Made by a program: the position numbers and the translations under genes. The notes beneath the pieces are model-generated. The model searched no databases. It saw only the letters and a program-made list of their open reading frames with translations, and was not told where the DNA came from. Of a DNA stretch of 64,000 nt, positions 45,163 to 52,681 are shown one piece after another. Every line of letters starts with the position of its first letter. The stretch's first letter is position 1. Source of the DNA: JBHJHP01 sp042219855 (GTDB lineage Bacteria > Bacteroidota > Bacteroidia > Bacteroidales > UBA5342); contig NZ_JBHJHP010000005.1 in the NCBI RefSeq assembly GCF_042219855.1, forward strand, positions 1-64,000, in the 5' to 3' direction.

Positions 45163-46131
45163 TTACTTTGTTTTTATTGTACACTCTACCCTGCTGTTAA
45201 ACAGCAGTTGTTTTGTATTGTCCAGTTCTATGCGCACCTCCCTTACTCTCCTGTCCTGCTGGTCTGTCGGACTTGAGGTAAACAGTGATTTCTGAGACAG
45301 GTATGGTGATACCATGATGACCTTTCCTGTGGCGATGACCTTACTGAACCCAATATGCCGGATATCTGCCTTTTGTCCCGGTTTGACCTGGGAAGCAAAC
45401 ATTTCATCAATCTCACAACGAACCATTACCGGACCTTCAGGAGCAAAGGTCACCAGGGTCGTATTCCGGCCTACGGTATTGTTTAAGATGGTATTCATTT
45501 TCAGAATCTGACCGTCTTGCGGTGCTTTAACCTCTTTTTTTGATACTGTGAGCTTCGCTTTCTGAATGTCTACATCCAGCGCTCCCAGCTGCGACCTGGC
45601 CACATTAAGATCAGCATTCCTCTGTCTGAGATCAGCCTGCAGGCTCTGAACCTTCGTTTGCAGGTCGTCCAGATTCTGCTTTGTCTCTGCTCCCGAACTG
45701 ATCAGCACCTTTGCTGATTTAAGATTGGATTCCGCGTTCTGAAGCGTGATCCGGGTATTTTCAATACCGGCTTTGGCTGCTTCGATCTGATATTGCTGTG
45801 TTTGTTTTTGTTTCAGCAGCTTTTCCAGGGCCAGTTGTTCCTCTCTGTTATCCATCTGTATAATGACTTCCCCGGAATCCACACGATCACCCATGTTTTT
45901 AAAGATTTTTGTCACCGTACCCGGCAGCTGAGCCGCCAGATCAGTGATCATATTTTCCGGTTCTACCAGACCGATACCAACCACCTTGTTTACGTTCTGT
46001 ACCGCATGCAATGTTGTAGAATCCGACCGTGTTGTTTTTGCTTTGGTTCCGTCATCAGAAGATGTACTCTTACCACATGCGGATAACAGCATGATGACCG
46101 GTAACAGAATAAATATGACTTGACGTTTCAT
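45163..46131 (-). CDS. Periplasmic adaptor lipoprotein (HlyD/MFP, DevB-like)
   Basis: A 322-residue membrane-fusion protein. The start at 46131 gives a lipoprotein signal (IMLLSACGKS, lipid Cys19). After it come a lipoyl-like segment (VTKIFKNMGDRVDSGEVIIQMD), a long alpha-hairpin of about 95 residues with coiled-coil heptads, and a second lipoyl half plus beta-barrel (VKAPQDGQILKMNTILNNTVG). It would bridge the ABC permease to TolC. Start upstream of 46131 would overlap the ATPase gene and lacks a signal. It is 22 bp after the ATPase gene. Confidence 0.92.
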   Translation of the reverse strand: MKRQVIFILLPVIMLLSACGKSTSSDDGTKAKTTRSDSTTLHAVQNVNKVVGIGLVEPENMITDLAAQLPGTVTKIFKNMGDRVDSGEVIIQMDNREEQLALEKLLKQKQTQQYQIEAAKAGIENTRITLQNAESNLKSAKVLISSGAETKQNLDDLQTKVQSLQADLRQRNADLNVARSQLGALDVDIQKAKLTVSKKEVKAPQDGQILKMNTILNNTVGRNTTLVTFAPEGPVMVRCEIDEMFASQVKPGQKADIRHIGFSKVIATGKVIMVSPYLSQKSLFTSSPTDQQDRRVREVRIELDNTKQLLFNSRVECTIKTK

Positions 46132-46153
46132 ATGGTGTATGTTTTGTTGTCGC

Positions 46154-46867
46154 TTAATTGTCAGGTGGCAAATCAGCCATCTCTCCGTTTTCGATATAGA
46201 TAATTTTATCGGCATAGGCCTTTAAACGATGGTCGTGTGTGACCACAATAACACACCGCCCCTCCTTGGAAAGTGTCTTTAAACGCCCCATCACTGATTC
46301 AAAGCTGGCCTGTTCCAGAGAGGCTGTCGGCTCATCACACAAAATAATGGATGGATCGTTGATCAGAGCGCGCGCAATGGCGACTCTTTGCTGTTGCCCA
46401 CCACTCAGGTTCCTGGGAAGACTTTTCTTACGGTCACCCATGTTTAGCTTTTCAAGTGCCTGCTCAGCTTTATCCCTGGCTTCCTGCTTGCTTACTCCCA
46501 TAAGCAAAAGGGGCTGCATCACATTTTCAACGGCATTCAGGGGGGCAATGAGGTTAAAATACTGAAAGACAAAGCCGATATTGTGAAGCCTGAGATCTGC
46601 CAATGCTTTTTGTTTCATCTTATTTACAAGCTGCCCTTTAATCTCCACCGTTCCTGATGATGGATAAATAACGCTTCCAAGAATGGAAAGCAGGGTAGTT
46701 TTACCGGAACCGGAAGGTCCCAGCACCAAAATAAGCTCGTTCTTATAAAATGAATAACTTACATCGTTCAATGCCGTTATGGTGGTGTCCCCCATCTTGT
46801 ACTTCTTGCTCACATTTTTAAGCAGAGCTACCGGTTCTTCATCTCCTGGTGTGCTGTTTTGGTTCAT
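46154..46867 (-). CDS. ABC transporter ATPase (LolD/MacB/DevA type)
   Basis: A 237-residue ATPase with Walker A GPSGSGKTT (50-58), Q loop FQYFNL, signature LSGGQQQR (154-161), Walker B IILCDEP (174-180) and switch His (VVTHDH). One oddity: the D loop after Walker B reads TASLEQAS instead of the usual TAALD, so the D-loop aspartate that contacts the opposite Walker A is replaced by Glu. It is the first gene of the operon ATPase-adaptor-permease-TolC on the minus strand. Confidence 0.95.
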   Translation of the reverse strand: MNQNSTPGDEEPVALLKNVSKKYKMGDTTITALNDVSYSFYKNELILVLGPSGSGKTTLLSILGSVIYPSSGTVEIKGQLVNKMKQKALADLRLHNIGFVFQYFNLIAPLNAVENVMQPLLLMGVSKQEARDKAEQALEKLNMGDRKKSLPRNLSGGQQQRVAIARALINDPSIILCDEPTASLEQASFESVMGRLKTLSKEGRCVIVVTHDHRLKAYADKIIYIENGEMADLPPDN

Positions 46868-47358
46868 GCAACTGAAGTTTTAATGGCACTTTATCCTTAT
46901 TTCATGAGATAAATAACTTATCTTACTTATTAACAAAATGATGTGAATTTTGTGGTGTTAAAAAAGCATATAATTCGGGCATCCTGTTTAGCTTAAATTA
47001 AACAAAATGAACATAATACAACACTGTTTTGCATTTTTTAAAACCACAGAGAAAGTATATCTACCGGTGGTAAGGGAACTAAGTTCTAAAATGAATGATA
47101 CCGGTATCAGGTAAACCCGGTGTATATAAGTGCAGCAGACAACGTTTGATACTGTTGCGGATGTTTCACTGCTTCAATATAAGGTAAACTTTTCCGGAAT
47201 CGCTGATCAGGCCTGCATACCATTTAATGATGTCGAATAGCTGATACGTCAAGCTCCGTGTTTGAGAAAGAGGATATACCATAATCGTCCGAAATTTTAG
47301 CGTTCTAATAAAAGTTTTCGCTCATAATTCCGGTTCAGACCAGGGATCCAGGGGTCTT
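46868..47358. other. Gene-poor stretch of about 490 bp
   Basis: I see no coding frame, strong hairpin or repeat-family member. It should carry the promoter of the exporter operon at its left end, but no full -33/-7 pair was found. Confidence 0.4.
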
Positions 47359-47925
47359 TTATTTTAGGTTCTGAAGGATGCCGGTTTTCTCCTCAATATC
47401 CAGGGTTAGTGCATCCACAGATATTGTTGCACCGGAGATGGCGTCAATATTTTTTCCTGCTTCCAGTTCCCGTGATCCATCATATCCAGTGAATTGTTTC
47501 AGCCAGCCACGCGCGGTGACTTCCTGACCGTGTGTAGCCTGATAATTAAATACTTTCACCATACGGACCGTTTTATCCGGATCAAAAAACATGAAATAGT
47601 CAAAATATTCTGAATCGCCGTCATGATTTTTATTGCCGTTGATGGAACAGCCTCCTGCCCTGCAGCTTAACACGCGTCCAACATACACAAAACGGATGGT
47701 CGCTTCAGGATCATCCTCTATGCGGAAAAACTTACCATTAACCGTATGCATTTTGATTAAGGAGTCAGGTAAGGTAATTTCCCTAAGGTGTTCAACAGAA
47801 TGTACTTCATATCTTTGAAGTGCCTTCTGCAGGCTTTTATGCTGAAAATCAACAGCATTTTGCGCAGGCACTCCAAAAACTGAAGCTGTAAATACTATTC
47901 CGATTATAATAATTCTGATCCCCAT
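47359..47925 (-). CDS. Exported FMN-binding domain protein, probable covalent flavin carrier
   Basis: A 188-residue exported protein (signal ending GVPAQ). The C-terminal FMN-binding domain has Asp161-Ala-Ile-Ser164-Gly-Ala-Thr167 (DAISGATIS), matching the [DN]xx[ST]GA[TS] motif whose Thr/Ser is flavinylated by ApbE. An unusual Cys pair (SCRAGGCS, about 88-94) lies before it. It could pass electrons outside the inner membrane. The gene is 8 bp after the porin and shares its transcript. No apbE gene is in the window. The flavin bond is inferred from motif only. Confidence 0.82.
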   Translation of the reverse strand: MGIRIIIIGIVFTASVFGVPAQNAVDFQHKSLQKALQRYEVHSVEHLREITLPDSLIKMHTVNGKFFRIEDDPEATIRFVYVGRVLSCRAGGCSINGNKNHDGDSEYFDYFMFFDPDKTVRMVKVFNYQATHGQEVTARGWLKQFTGYDGSRELEAGKNIDAISGATISVDALTLDIEEKTGILQNLK

Positions 47926-47933
47926 ATTCCGGT

Positions 47934-49133
47934 TTAAAACATCACACCTATTCCGACACTGAAAACCTTACTGTAAGCATTATCACTTCCGTTTTTCACA
48001 AACTGCATATCAGCCTTAACCACGGCTCCTTTTGTCAGCCCCAGTGTCAATCCGGTGGTAATAATATTCTTCTCATAAGCAGGATTCGCCGTGATGGATG
48101 GTTCAACCTGTTGGTGTGTGTTCAGATATTCATAGCGAATAAAAGGAACCAGTTCATTTTCCGTATTACAAAACCGGAATACATTATACCCTGCTTCGAC
48201 ATACCAGCCGGTCATGGCACGCCCTAAATCATTAGGTTTTCCGTTTGAATCTGCAGTAAAGGTGTTATACTGAGCCGTATTGCTTAAACCGGTGTAATAA
48301 AACTGTCCCCGGAATTCAAATCCACTTAATGAATACCGTGCATCAACACCTAGCATTGTGATCCCAACAACTGATGAGTCTGCCTTTGCAAGACCTGCCT
48401 CATTGTTTTTATCCATGTCATTGTACAGGGTACTCTCGGTTGAACCAATATAACCTGAGACGCCCACATTTAATCCCCTGATGCCATAGTATTCAAGTTT
48501 CAGAGCCAGGTCCGGTGAGCTGATAAATGACTCAGCTCCCTTCTGACGTCCTTTTCTTAAGCCGTTTGAACCGTTCAAATGTGGCGAACCATCGTAGCCG
48601 TTAAAGCCATTCATAAGATAGGCCTGATACTTTAATGAAGCCGGCAGAATATTTCCGGTGATACCAAATCCTATTTCACGCCATGTAGTCGGTGCTATGG
48701 TATTGTCAACCACAGGGCGTTCCACACCGTTAAAGGTTGTCGGTTCGTGGTATTCATTGGTGATCCCCATGGGAACAAGGATCAGTCCCGCTCTCAGATT
48801 GATGTAGTTGTTCAGCCGGTGTTGTAAAAAAGCCTGTTCCACATAAACCTCCTCTACATGCTCAAACTCGAGTTCAGAAACAAACTGTGTTTTACTGCTG
48901 AAATTATAGCCCAGTAACATGACCAAACGATGTACATCGAGCTTGCCGTTATTCCTCACATCTGCATCCAGTGGCTGATTATAATGAACCTCACCATAAC
49001 CGCCAATCACGAGTCTGCCATCAGTTGATAAGAGTTTTTCTGCAGAATTAATATACTGATTTCCCTCGTTTTCCTGTGCAAACGTTAAGCCGGCCCACAC
49101 CAGCACTGCCATCAAAAGCCCTGTCCTTTTCAT
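47934..49133 (-). CDS. Outer-membrane porin, OprO/OprP-like
   Basis: A 399-residue outer-membrane barrel with a signal peptide (ending LTFAQ). It begins LVIGGYGEVHYNQPLDADVRN and alternates hydrophobic strands up to the terminal Phe (SVGIGVMF), as expected for a porin. The strand VSELEFEHVEEVYVEQAFLQHRLN is typical of the phosphate-selective-porin-like group. Solute specificity cannot be told. A -33/-7 pair lies upstream at 49171-49200, and the FMN-binding gene follows in the same operon. Confidence 0.85.
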   Translation of the reverse strand: MKRTGLLMAVLVWAGLTFAQENEGNQYINSAEKLLSTDGRLVIGGYGEVHYNQPLDADVRNNGKLDVHRLVMLLGYNFSSKTQFVSELEFEHVEEVYVEQAFLQHRLNNYINLRAGLILVPMGITNEYHEPTTFNGVERPVVDNTIAPTTWREIGFGITGNILPASLKYQAYLMNGFNGYDGSPHLNGSNGLRKGRQKGAESFISSPDLALKLEYYGIRGLNVGVSGYIGSTESTLYNDMDKNNEAGLAKADSSVVGITMLGVDARYSLSGFEFRGQFYYTGLSNTAQYNTFTADSNGKPNDLGRAMTGWYVEAGYNVFRFCNTENELVPFIRYEYLNTHQQVEPSITANPAYEKNIITTGLTLGLTKGAVVKADMQFVKNGSDNAYSKVFSVGIGVMF

Positions 49134-49170
49134 TGTTATTTTAATTTATTCTAAATATAGATTTCCGTGA

Positions 49171-49200
49171 CAAAACTACCACAACAGTGAAAAACAGCAA
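49171..49200 (-). promoter_or_regulatory. Promoter of the porin-FMN operon
   Basis: On the minus strand -33 TTG (49200-49198), a 19-bp spacer and -7 TAGTTTTG (49178-49171) match the Bacteroidota consensus. The predicted transcript starts about 30 bp before the porin ATG. Confidence 0.55.
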
Positions 49201-49637
49201 TCATAAGATGTTATGATTTTATGAAACTGGAGCATGTTTCAGGGCTCTTTACAGAAAAGTTAAGTGGACCGTCAGATATGGAATCCCCTAAATATTTTGA
49301 ACCTTCAGGATAATAAAAAATAATCTAAAAGTGGGGATAATAAAGAACAGATCACCGGAATACAGATGATCATAAAGGCAGGATATTTGATTCAGCCTAA
49401 GGGTAATTTAAACCTTATACTTTAAAAAAACGAATTCCCCTAAACAGAAGCGATGTGTCCTCTGTCCGGGGAATAAAAACTTAATGCCGCTGTGCACCAA
49501 TGCTGAAATGCCTTTGAAGCATAAAATACGTTTAAATAAAAGCAGGTATGGTTTTAAATAAACGACATACCAATCTTCATCTGTTTCCTGAACTTACCTG
49601 TTTCAGCAATACTCAGGATCAAAATGAGGAGGCTTTA
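49201..49637. other. Gene-poor stretch between porin and ferredoxin genes
   Basis: About 440 bp without a convincing gene or repeat. A plus-strand frame from 49548 runs antisense to the ferredoxin gene and looks like a shadow. Confidence 0.4.
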
Positions 49638-49826
49638 CTACTCAAATTTAATGACTTCAACGGGACAGCTTTCTGCCGCTTCTTTAATATCGTCTTCATT
49701 GGAAGCAAAATCAGCGCCATCTTTCACGACAGCTTCATCTTCCATTTCAAACACATCCGGGCAAATTTCTTCGCAGAGTGCACAGGCTGTACAGCCCTCT
49801 TCGATCCATACTTTCTGAATTGACAT
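49638..49826 (-). CDS. Single-cluster [4Fe-4S] ferredoxin
   Basis: A 62-residue acidic ferredoxin. The cluster motif is Cys12-xx-Cys15-xx-Cys18, with Cys22 in the CP position and Cys54 in the late CPVE motif (SCPVEVIKF). The start ATG at 49826 (MSIQKVWIEEG) is chosen over a longer frame. It lies at the downstream end of the NO-defence gene cluster, 129 bp after the monooxygenase-like gene, with a TACATTTG box (49907-49900) that may give it its own promoter. A second, diverged ferredoxin is three genes up. Confidence 0.92.
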   Translation of the reverse strand: MSIQKVWIEEGCTACALCEEICPDVFEMEDEAVVKDGADFASNEDDIKEAAESCPVEVIKFE

Positions 49827-49899
49827 AATATAAATTTTAGTGTTAAACAATTAATTTTAAAACGTTTATATTCTATCTCACTATAAATCAAGCAACATA

Positions 49900-49907
49900 C
49901 AAATGTA
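49900..49907 (-). promoter_or_regulatory. Candidate -7 box of the ferredoxin gene
   Basis: TACATTTG on the minus strand, 73 bp before the start codon. A TTG lies 22 bp upstream, a little far from the usual 19-20 bp spacing, so the call is tentative. Confidence 0.4.
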
Positions 49908-49955
49908 ACAGAACTTTATTTAAGGTGTTCAATAAAACCTTTATCGTAACATTAT

Positions 49956-50270
49956 TTAATACTCCAGTTCCACTTTACTGATCCGCACTTTGTATGACTC
50001 ATACCACATTGCCCTTCCTTTTTGCTTGGCATCCCTGTGCACACTGTTTTTTGCCCATCTCCGGATGGACTCCATATCTTTCCAGTAACAGACTGTAATT
50101 CCTACTTCATTTCTGGCAGATTCCATACCAATAAATCCCGGTTGTTCTTTCACCAGTTCTTCTATCGTATCCGACATGTCACTGTAGCCCAGATCACCTT
50201 CCGTTCTTACCGATGTAAAGATAACTGCATAATATGGTGGTTTTGGTGTATTTGCGTACATTTTGTCCAT
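49956..50270 (-). CDS. ABM-superfamily (antibiotic biosynthesis monooxygenase-like) protein
   Basis: A 104-residue ferredoxin-like alpha/beta dimeric barrel. YYAVIFTSVRTEGDLGYSDM, EQPGFIGMESARNEVGITVCYW and MESIRRWAKNSVHRDAKQKG follow the ABM pattern, the last with the conserved W and H. The start is set at 50270 (MDKMYANTP) to avoid overlap with the upstream ferredoxin gene, 16 bp away. Members range from quinol monooxygenases to heme-degrading IsdG-like enzymes. Its place in a NO-stress operon suggests a heme or flavin-linked role, which is only inference. Confidence 0.82.
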   Translation of the reverse strand: MDKMYANTPKPPYYAVIFTSVRTEGDLGYSDMSDTIEELVKEQPGFIGMESARNEVGITVCYWKDMESIRRWAKNSVHRDAKQKGRAMWYESYKVRISKVELEY

Positions 50271-50286
50271 CTTTTTCTGTTTTTTT

Positions 50287-50484
50287 TTACGAGATCCTAA
50301 TAATCCGGGTAGGACAATTTTCTGATGCCTGCATGATGTTATGTTCATACAGGGAATAATCCACTCCCGGCAAAACGATCATCCTATCAATAACCCTGAA
50401 TACTGCCGGTGCATAAGCTTCACAGATACCACAGGCAATACAGGCCCTTTCGCTTTCATCCTTCCACACTTCCTGTATTCCCAT
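50287..50484 (-). CDS. Second ferredoxin, diverged cluster motif
   Basis: A 65-residue ferredoxin-like protein with Cys15-xx-Cys18-xx-Cys21 (ACIACGICEAY) and Cys57 (ENCPTRI). The cysteine normally found before Pro26 is Ala25, whereas the ferredoxin at 49638 keeps it. Four ligands for a single [4Fe-4S] cluster remain. It lies 5 bp after the 98-residue unknown gene and 16 bp before the ABM gene, so the operon is continuous. Confidence 0.88.
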   Translation of the reverse strand: MGIQEVWKDESERACIACGICEAYAPAVFRVIDRMIVLPGVDYSLYEHNIMQASENCPTRIIRIS

Positions 50485-50489
50485 ATGTA

Positions 50490-50786
50490 TTACTCATAAC
50501 CGCCCATGCAGGACAAACATGCATTGGCATAGGCGTCATACTTATCAAATGCAGGCCCCGGCCTACCATTAACAGTAATTATATGATCCAGCCTAACGAG
50601 TAGGTCGACTCCTGTGTATACAAACTCCCCCTGATCTGCCTTTAATACTCCACGGCAAATCCCCTTTGTTTCTGCCAGTTCGTTGTGGCGATTAAACCAG
50701 AAAATTCTTACCTGCTGCCCCCTCAGTTCCTCCAGCACATCAAAAAAGTCCGGATCAACGGGCATATAAGCATCATATTTATCCAT
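50490..50786 (-). CDS. Unknown 98-residue protein of the NO-defence operon
   Basis: I do not recognise this protein. It is soluble, with DKYDAYMPVDPDFFDVLEEL at the start, a beta-rich core (QQVRIFWFNRHNELAETKG ... VDLLVRLDHIITVNG) and a C-terminal tail DKYDAYANACLSCMGGYE. The hexapeptide DKYDAY occurs at both ends. The tail CLSCMGG has a CxxC that could hold metal or a disulfide. The core is faintly like small Sm-fold proteins such as Rof, but the similarity is too weak to use. It lies between hemerythrin and ferredoxin genes, so an iron or redox role is a fair guess. Confidence 0.6.
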   Translation of the reverse strand: MDKYDAYMPVDPDFFDVLEELRGQQVRIFWFNRHNELAETKGICRGVLKADQGEFVYTGVDLLVRLDHIITVNGRPGPAFDKYDAYANACLSCMGGYE

Positions 50787-50877
50787 AGTAAAACACGTTT
50801 TAAATTTATGTTTTTGCAGGAATAAATTGCGTATAGGTCCATTTGACTCCCTTTTACACCGGAGATTCAGAAGCAGA

Positions 50878-51399
50878 TCATGCCCTGGCCAACAGGTTTA
50901 AATAACTACTGATCCTACCACCGGTATTATGCTCCTTCAAAACAGCGTCATACTGAAGCAGGATCTTTTCCTTCTCTTCTTCAGGAATAGCCTGTTCTGC
51001 CATGGGATACAATATATGATCTTCTTTGTAAATATGATCCATCAAAAGAAAAGAATAGCCACGGGCATTTTCGATGACCTTTTCCTTATCCGATCCTGAC
51101 AGACCATCTTCCATACCACGCACAAAATCTCTTCCTTCCTCATGTTCGTGTAACATTACCGGAACAGGATTACAGTGCATGCAATCTTCATTCTCAAGCA
51201 TGGCTATGAACAGAATATCTTCTTCTTTGGCATGGTGAAACTTATCAGCATAGTTTTTTATAAAATCTATTGCCTGTTCAAAAAAAGCAGCATCAATTGC
51301 TTTTCCTTTTTCAATCTCCTCACATTCATTTAATATGAGCTCAATTACACCCATTATATTGCGGTGTTCATCTGATAAAATATCGGTTACGTTTTGCAT
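50878..51399 (-). CDS. Hemerythrin-like di-iron protein
   Basis: A 173-residue four-helix hemerythrin-domain protein. The iron ligands are in order: His12 (DEHRN), His55/56 with Glu59 (FHHAKEED), His84/86 (LHEHEEGR), and His122 with Glu126/His128 (DHIYKEDH). It carries two CxxC-like cysteines at 73 and 76 (EDCMHC). Bacterial hemerythrins bind O2 or NO. It lies 1 bp after the Rrf2 regulator gene, and the RIC protein with its own hemerythrin-like domain is one gene further up. Confidence 0.92.
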   Translation of the reverse strand: MQNVTDILSDEHRNIMGVIELILNECEEIEKGKAIDAAFFEQAIDFIKNYADKFHHAKEEDILFIAMLENEDCMHCNPVPVMLHEHEEGRDFVRGMEDGLSGSDKEKVIENARGYSFLLMDHIYKEDHILYPMAEQAIPEEEKEKILLQYDAVLKEHNTGGRISSYLNLLARA

Positions 51400-51400
51400 T

Positions 51401-51844
51401 TTAATATAATTCCAGTCGGTTTAAAACAGCCGTTCCATTTTTAATTTTCTCCGAAAGCGACTGAATGGTTTCTGTGGTAACAATTGCATAGAATCCATCC
51501 CTTATCGCCTTGTATTTTTCATGCAGCGGACACGGATTATCGTTATTGCATTGCTTTAAACCAAATCCGCATTTGTAAAACCAGGCATCCCCCTCCATCA
51601 CATGAATCACATCAAACAATCGTAATGCTGTTTGTGTTTCGCTGAAATGAAATCCGCCACCACGGCCTTTCATTGAATCCAGCAAGCGGTGCTTAGTAAG
51701 GGTCTGCAGAATTTTTGCTGTATATGCAGCAGGCGCCTCAATTTCCTGTGCAATCTCCAAAACACCGGGCCTTTGCTTTTCCCAGTTTCTCAACTGTATA
51801 AAAACCAGTGCCCTGATGGCATACTCTGTACTTTTTGATAGCAT
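51401..51844 (-). CDS. Rrf2-family iron-sulfur regulator, NsrR-like
   Basis: A 147-residue Rrf2 regulator. The winged helix lies at residues 29-60 (VLEIAQEIEAPAAYTAKILQTL), and three cysteines for an Fe-S cluster are Cys92, Cys99 and Cys105 (CGFGLKQCNNDNPC). The pattern is NsrR-like, a NO sensor that releases DNA when its cluster is nitrosylated. It lies 3 bp after the RIC gene and 1 bp before hemerythrin, so it probably controls its own operon through the palindrome at 52610-52637. Sensing NO is inferred from neighbours. Confidence 0.9.
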   Translation of the reverse strand: MLSKSTEYAIRALVFIQLRNWEKQRPGVLEIAQEIEAPAAYTAKILQTLTKHRLLDSMKGRGGGFHFSETQTALRLFDVIHVMEGDAWFYKCGFGLKQCNNDNPCPLHEKYKAIRDGFYAIVTTETIQSLSEKIKNGTAVLNRLELY

Positions 51845-51847
51845 TAC

Positions 51848-52570
51848 TTATGATTTAACCGATATTTCACGGGCTAAATTTAATGCTTTCCTGAACAATA
51901 TGTTGTTTTCAAGGTGAATATGACGATGCAAATCATCTTCAAACTCTTTCAGGGTCTGATAGGTAACCCTGTAAGTATTACATCCGTCAGGAGGACATGT
52001 ATATCCGGATGTGATTTCTGACATGTGCTCAAAACGGTCTCCCTCCGTCTGATGTTCCTCAAACATCGTTTCTATCGTACTGACAGCTTCCTGGTACTTC
52101 TGTTCCGAAAGGTTGATCTCTGAATCCGCCATACGTCGAATCAACGGAAAAAGAATCAGCTCTTCTTTCTTCATATGTGCAGATAAATTACCTGCAGCCC
52201 CGTCAAACAGTTCCTTCACTGTGAATAACTCAGGATGATGCGCTCCATGTACATCACACAGTTTCTGCAGTTTTTGCTGTAAGAAAGGAATGGTATCATT
52301 CACATAACTGTGATGTCTTTTTTCGATATAATCGCATAACTCACCGGGGGCAAGACCATTAATATAGGCTGAATCGGCATCTCTCTGCTGCAGCAAATCA
52401 TTTAGATCCTCCATTAATTGCCCGGCATCAATATTTGATTTCTTGCAGGCCTCATCAATACTTATGCCTCCACCACAGCAAAAGTCTATGCTGTTGCTTT
52501 CGAAAAGCTTAGCAGTTTTAAAGTTCTGCTTCACGATATCCCCAACTCTTGTACTTCCACTTATCTCCAT
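51848..52570 (-). CDS. ric: Iron-sulfur cluster repair di-iron protein (RIC/YtfE/ScdA)
   Basis: A 240-residue RIC protein that helps repair Fe-S clusters after NO or oxidative damage. The N-terminal ScdA domain (1-60) has the double-Cys motif Cys31-Cys32-GGG. The C-terminal hemerythrin-like di-iron domain has His86/87 (EKRHH), His132/Glu136 (LSAHMKKEE), His173 (EEHQTEGD), and His217/219 with Glu221 (HRHIHLENN). It is the first gene of the minus-strand operon and shares a divergent control region with the NO reductase gene. Confidence 0.96.
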   Translation of the reverse strand: MEISGSTRVGDIVKQNFKTAKLFESNSIDFCCGGGISIDEACKKSNIDAGQLMEDLNDLLQQRDADSAYINGLAPGELCDYIEKRHHSYVNDTIPFLQQKLQKLCDVHGAHHPELFTVKELFDGAAGNLSAHMKKEELILFPLIRRMADSEINLSEQKYQEAVSTIETMFEEHQTEGDRFEHMSEITSGYTCPPDGCNTYRVTYQTLKEFEDDLHRHIHLENNILFRKALNLAREISVKS

Positions 52571-52592
52571 ATCTTTTACATTTATTTTGTGA

Positions 52593-52654
52593 CAAAGATA
52601 TAATTAATTTATAAAAGGATATACAGGTCCTTTTATATTTTTATCATATATTTG
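52593..52654. promoter_or_regulatory. Symmetric divergent promoter with a central operator (norB/ric)
   Basis: A perfect inverted repeat, TATAAAAGGA-(8 nt)-TCCTTTTATA, fills 52610-52637. A -7 box lies exactly 9 bp from each end: TATATTTG (52647-52654) toward the NO reductase gene and TATCTTTG (52600-52593) toward ric. Both -33 regions therefore lie inside the repeat, so one bound repressor could shut both transcripts. Rrf2 (51401-51844) is the likely binder (inference). Confidence 0.82.
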
Positions 52655-52681
52655 TTCAACTAACTATTAAACAATTCTTCT

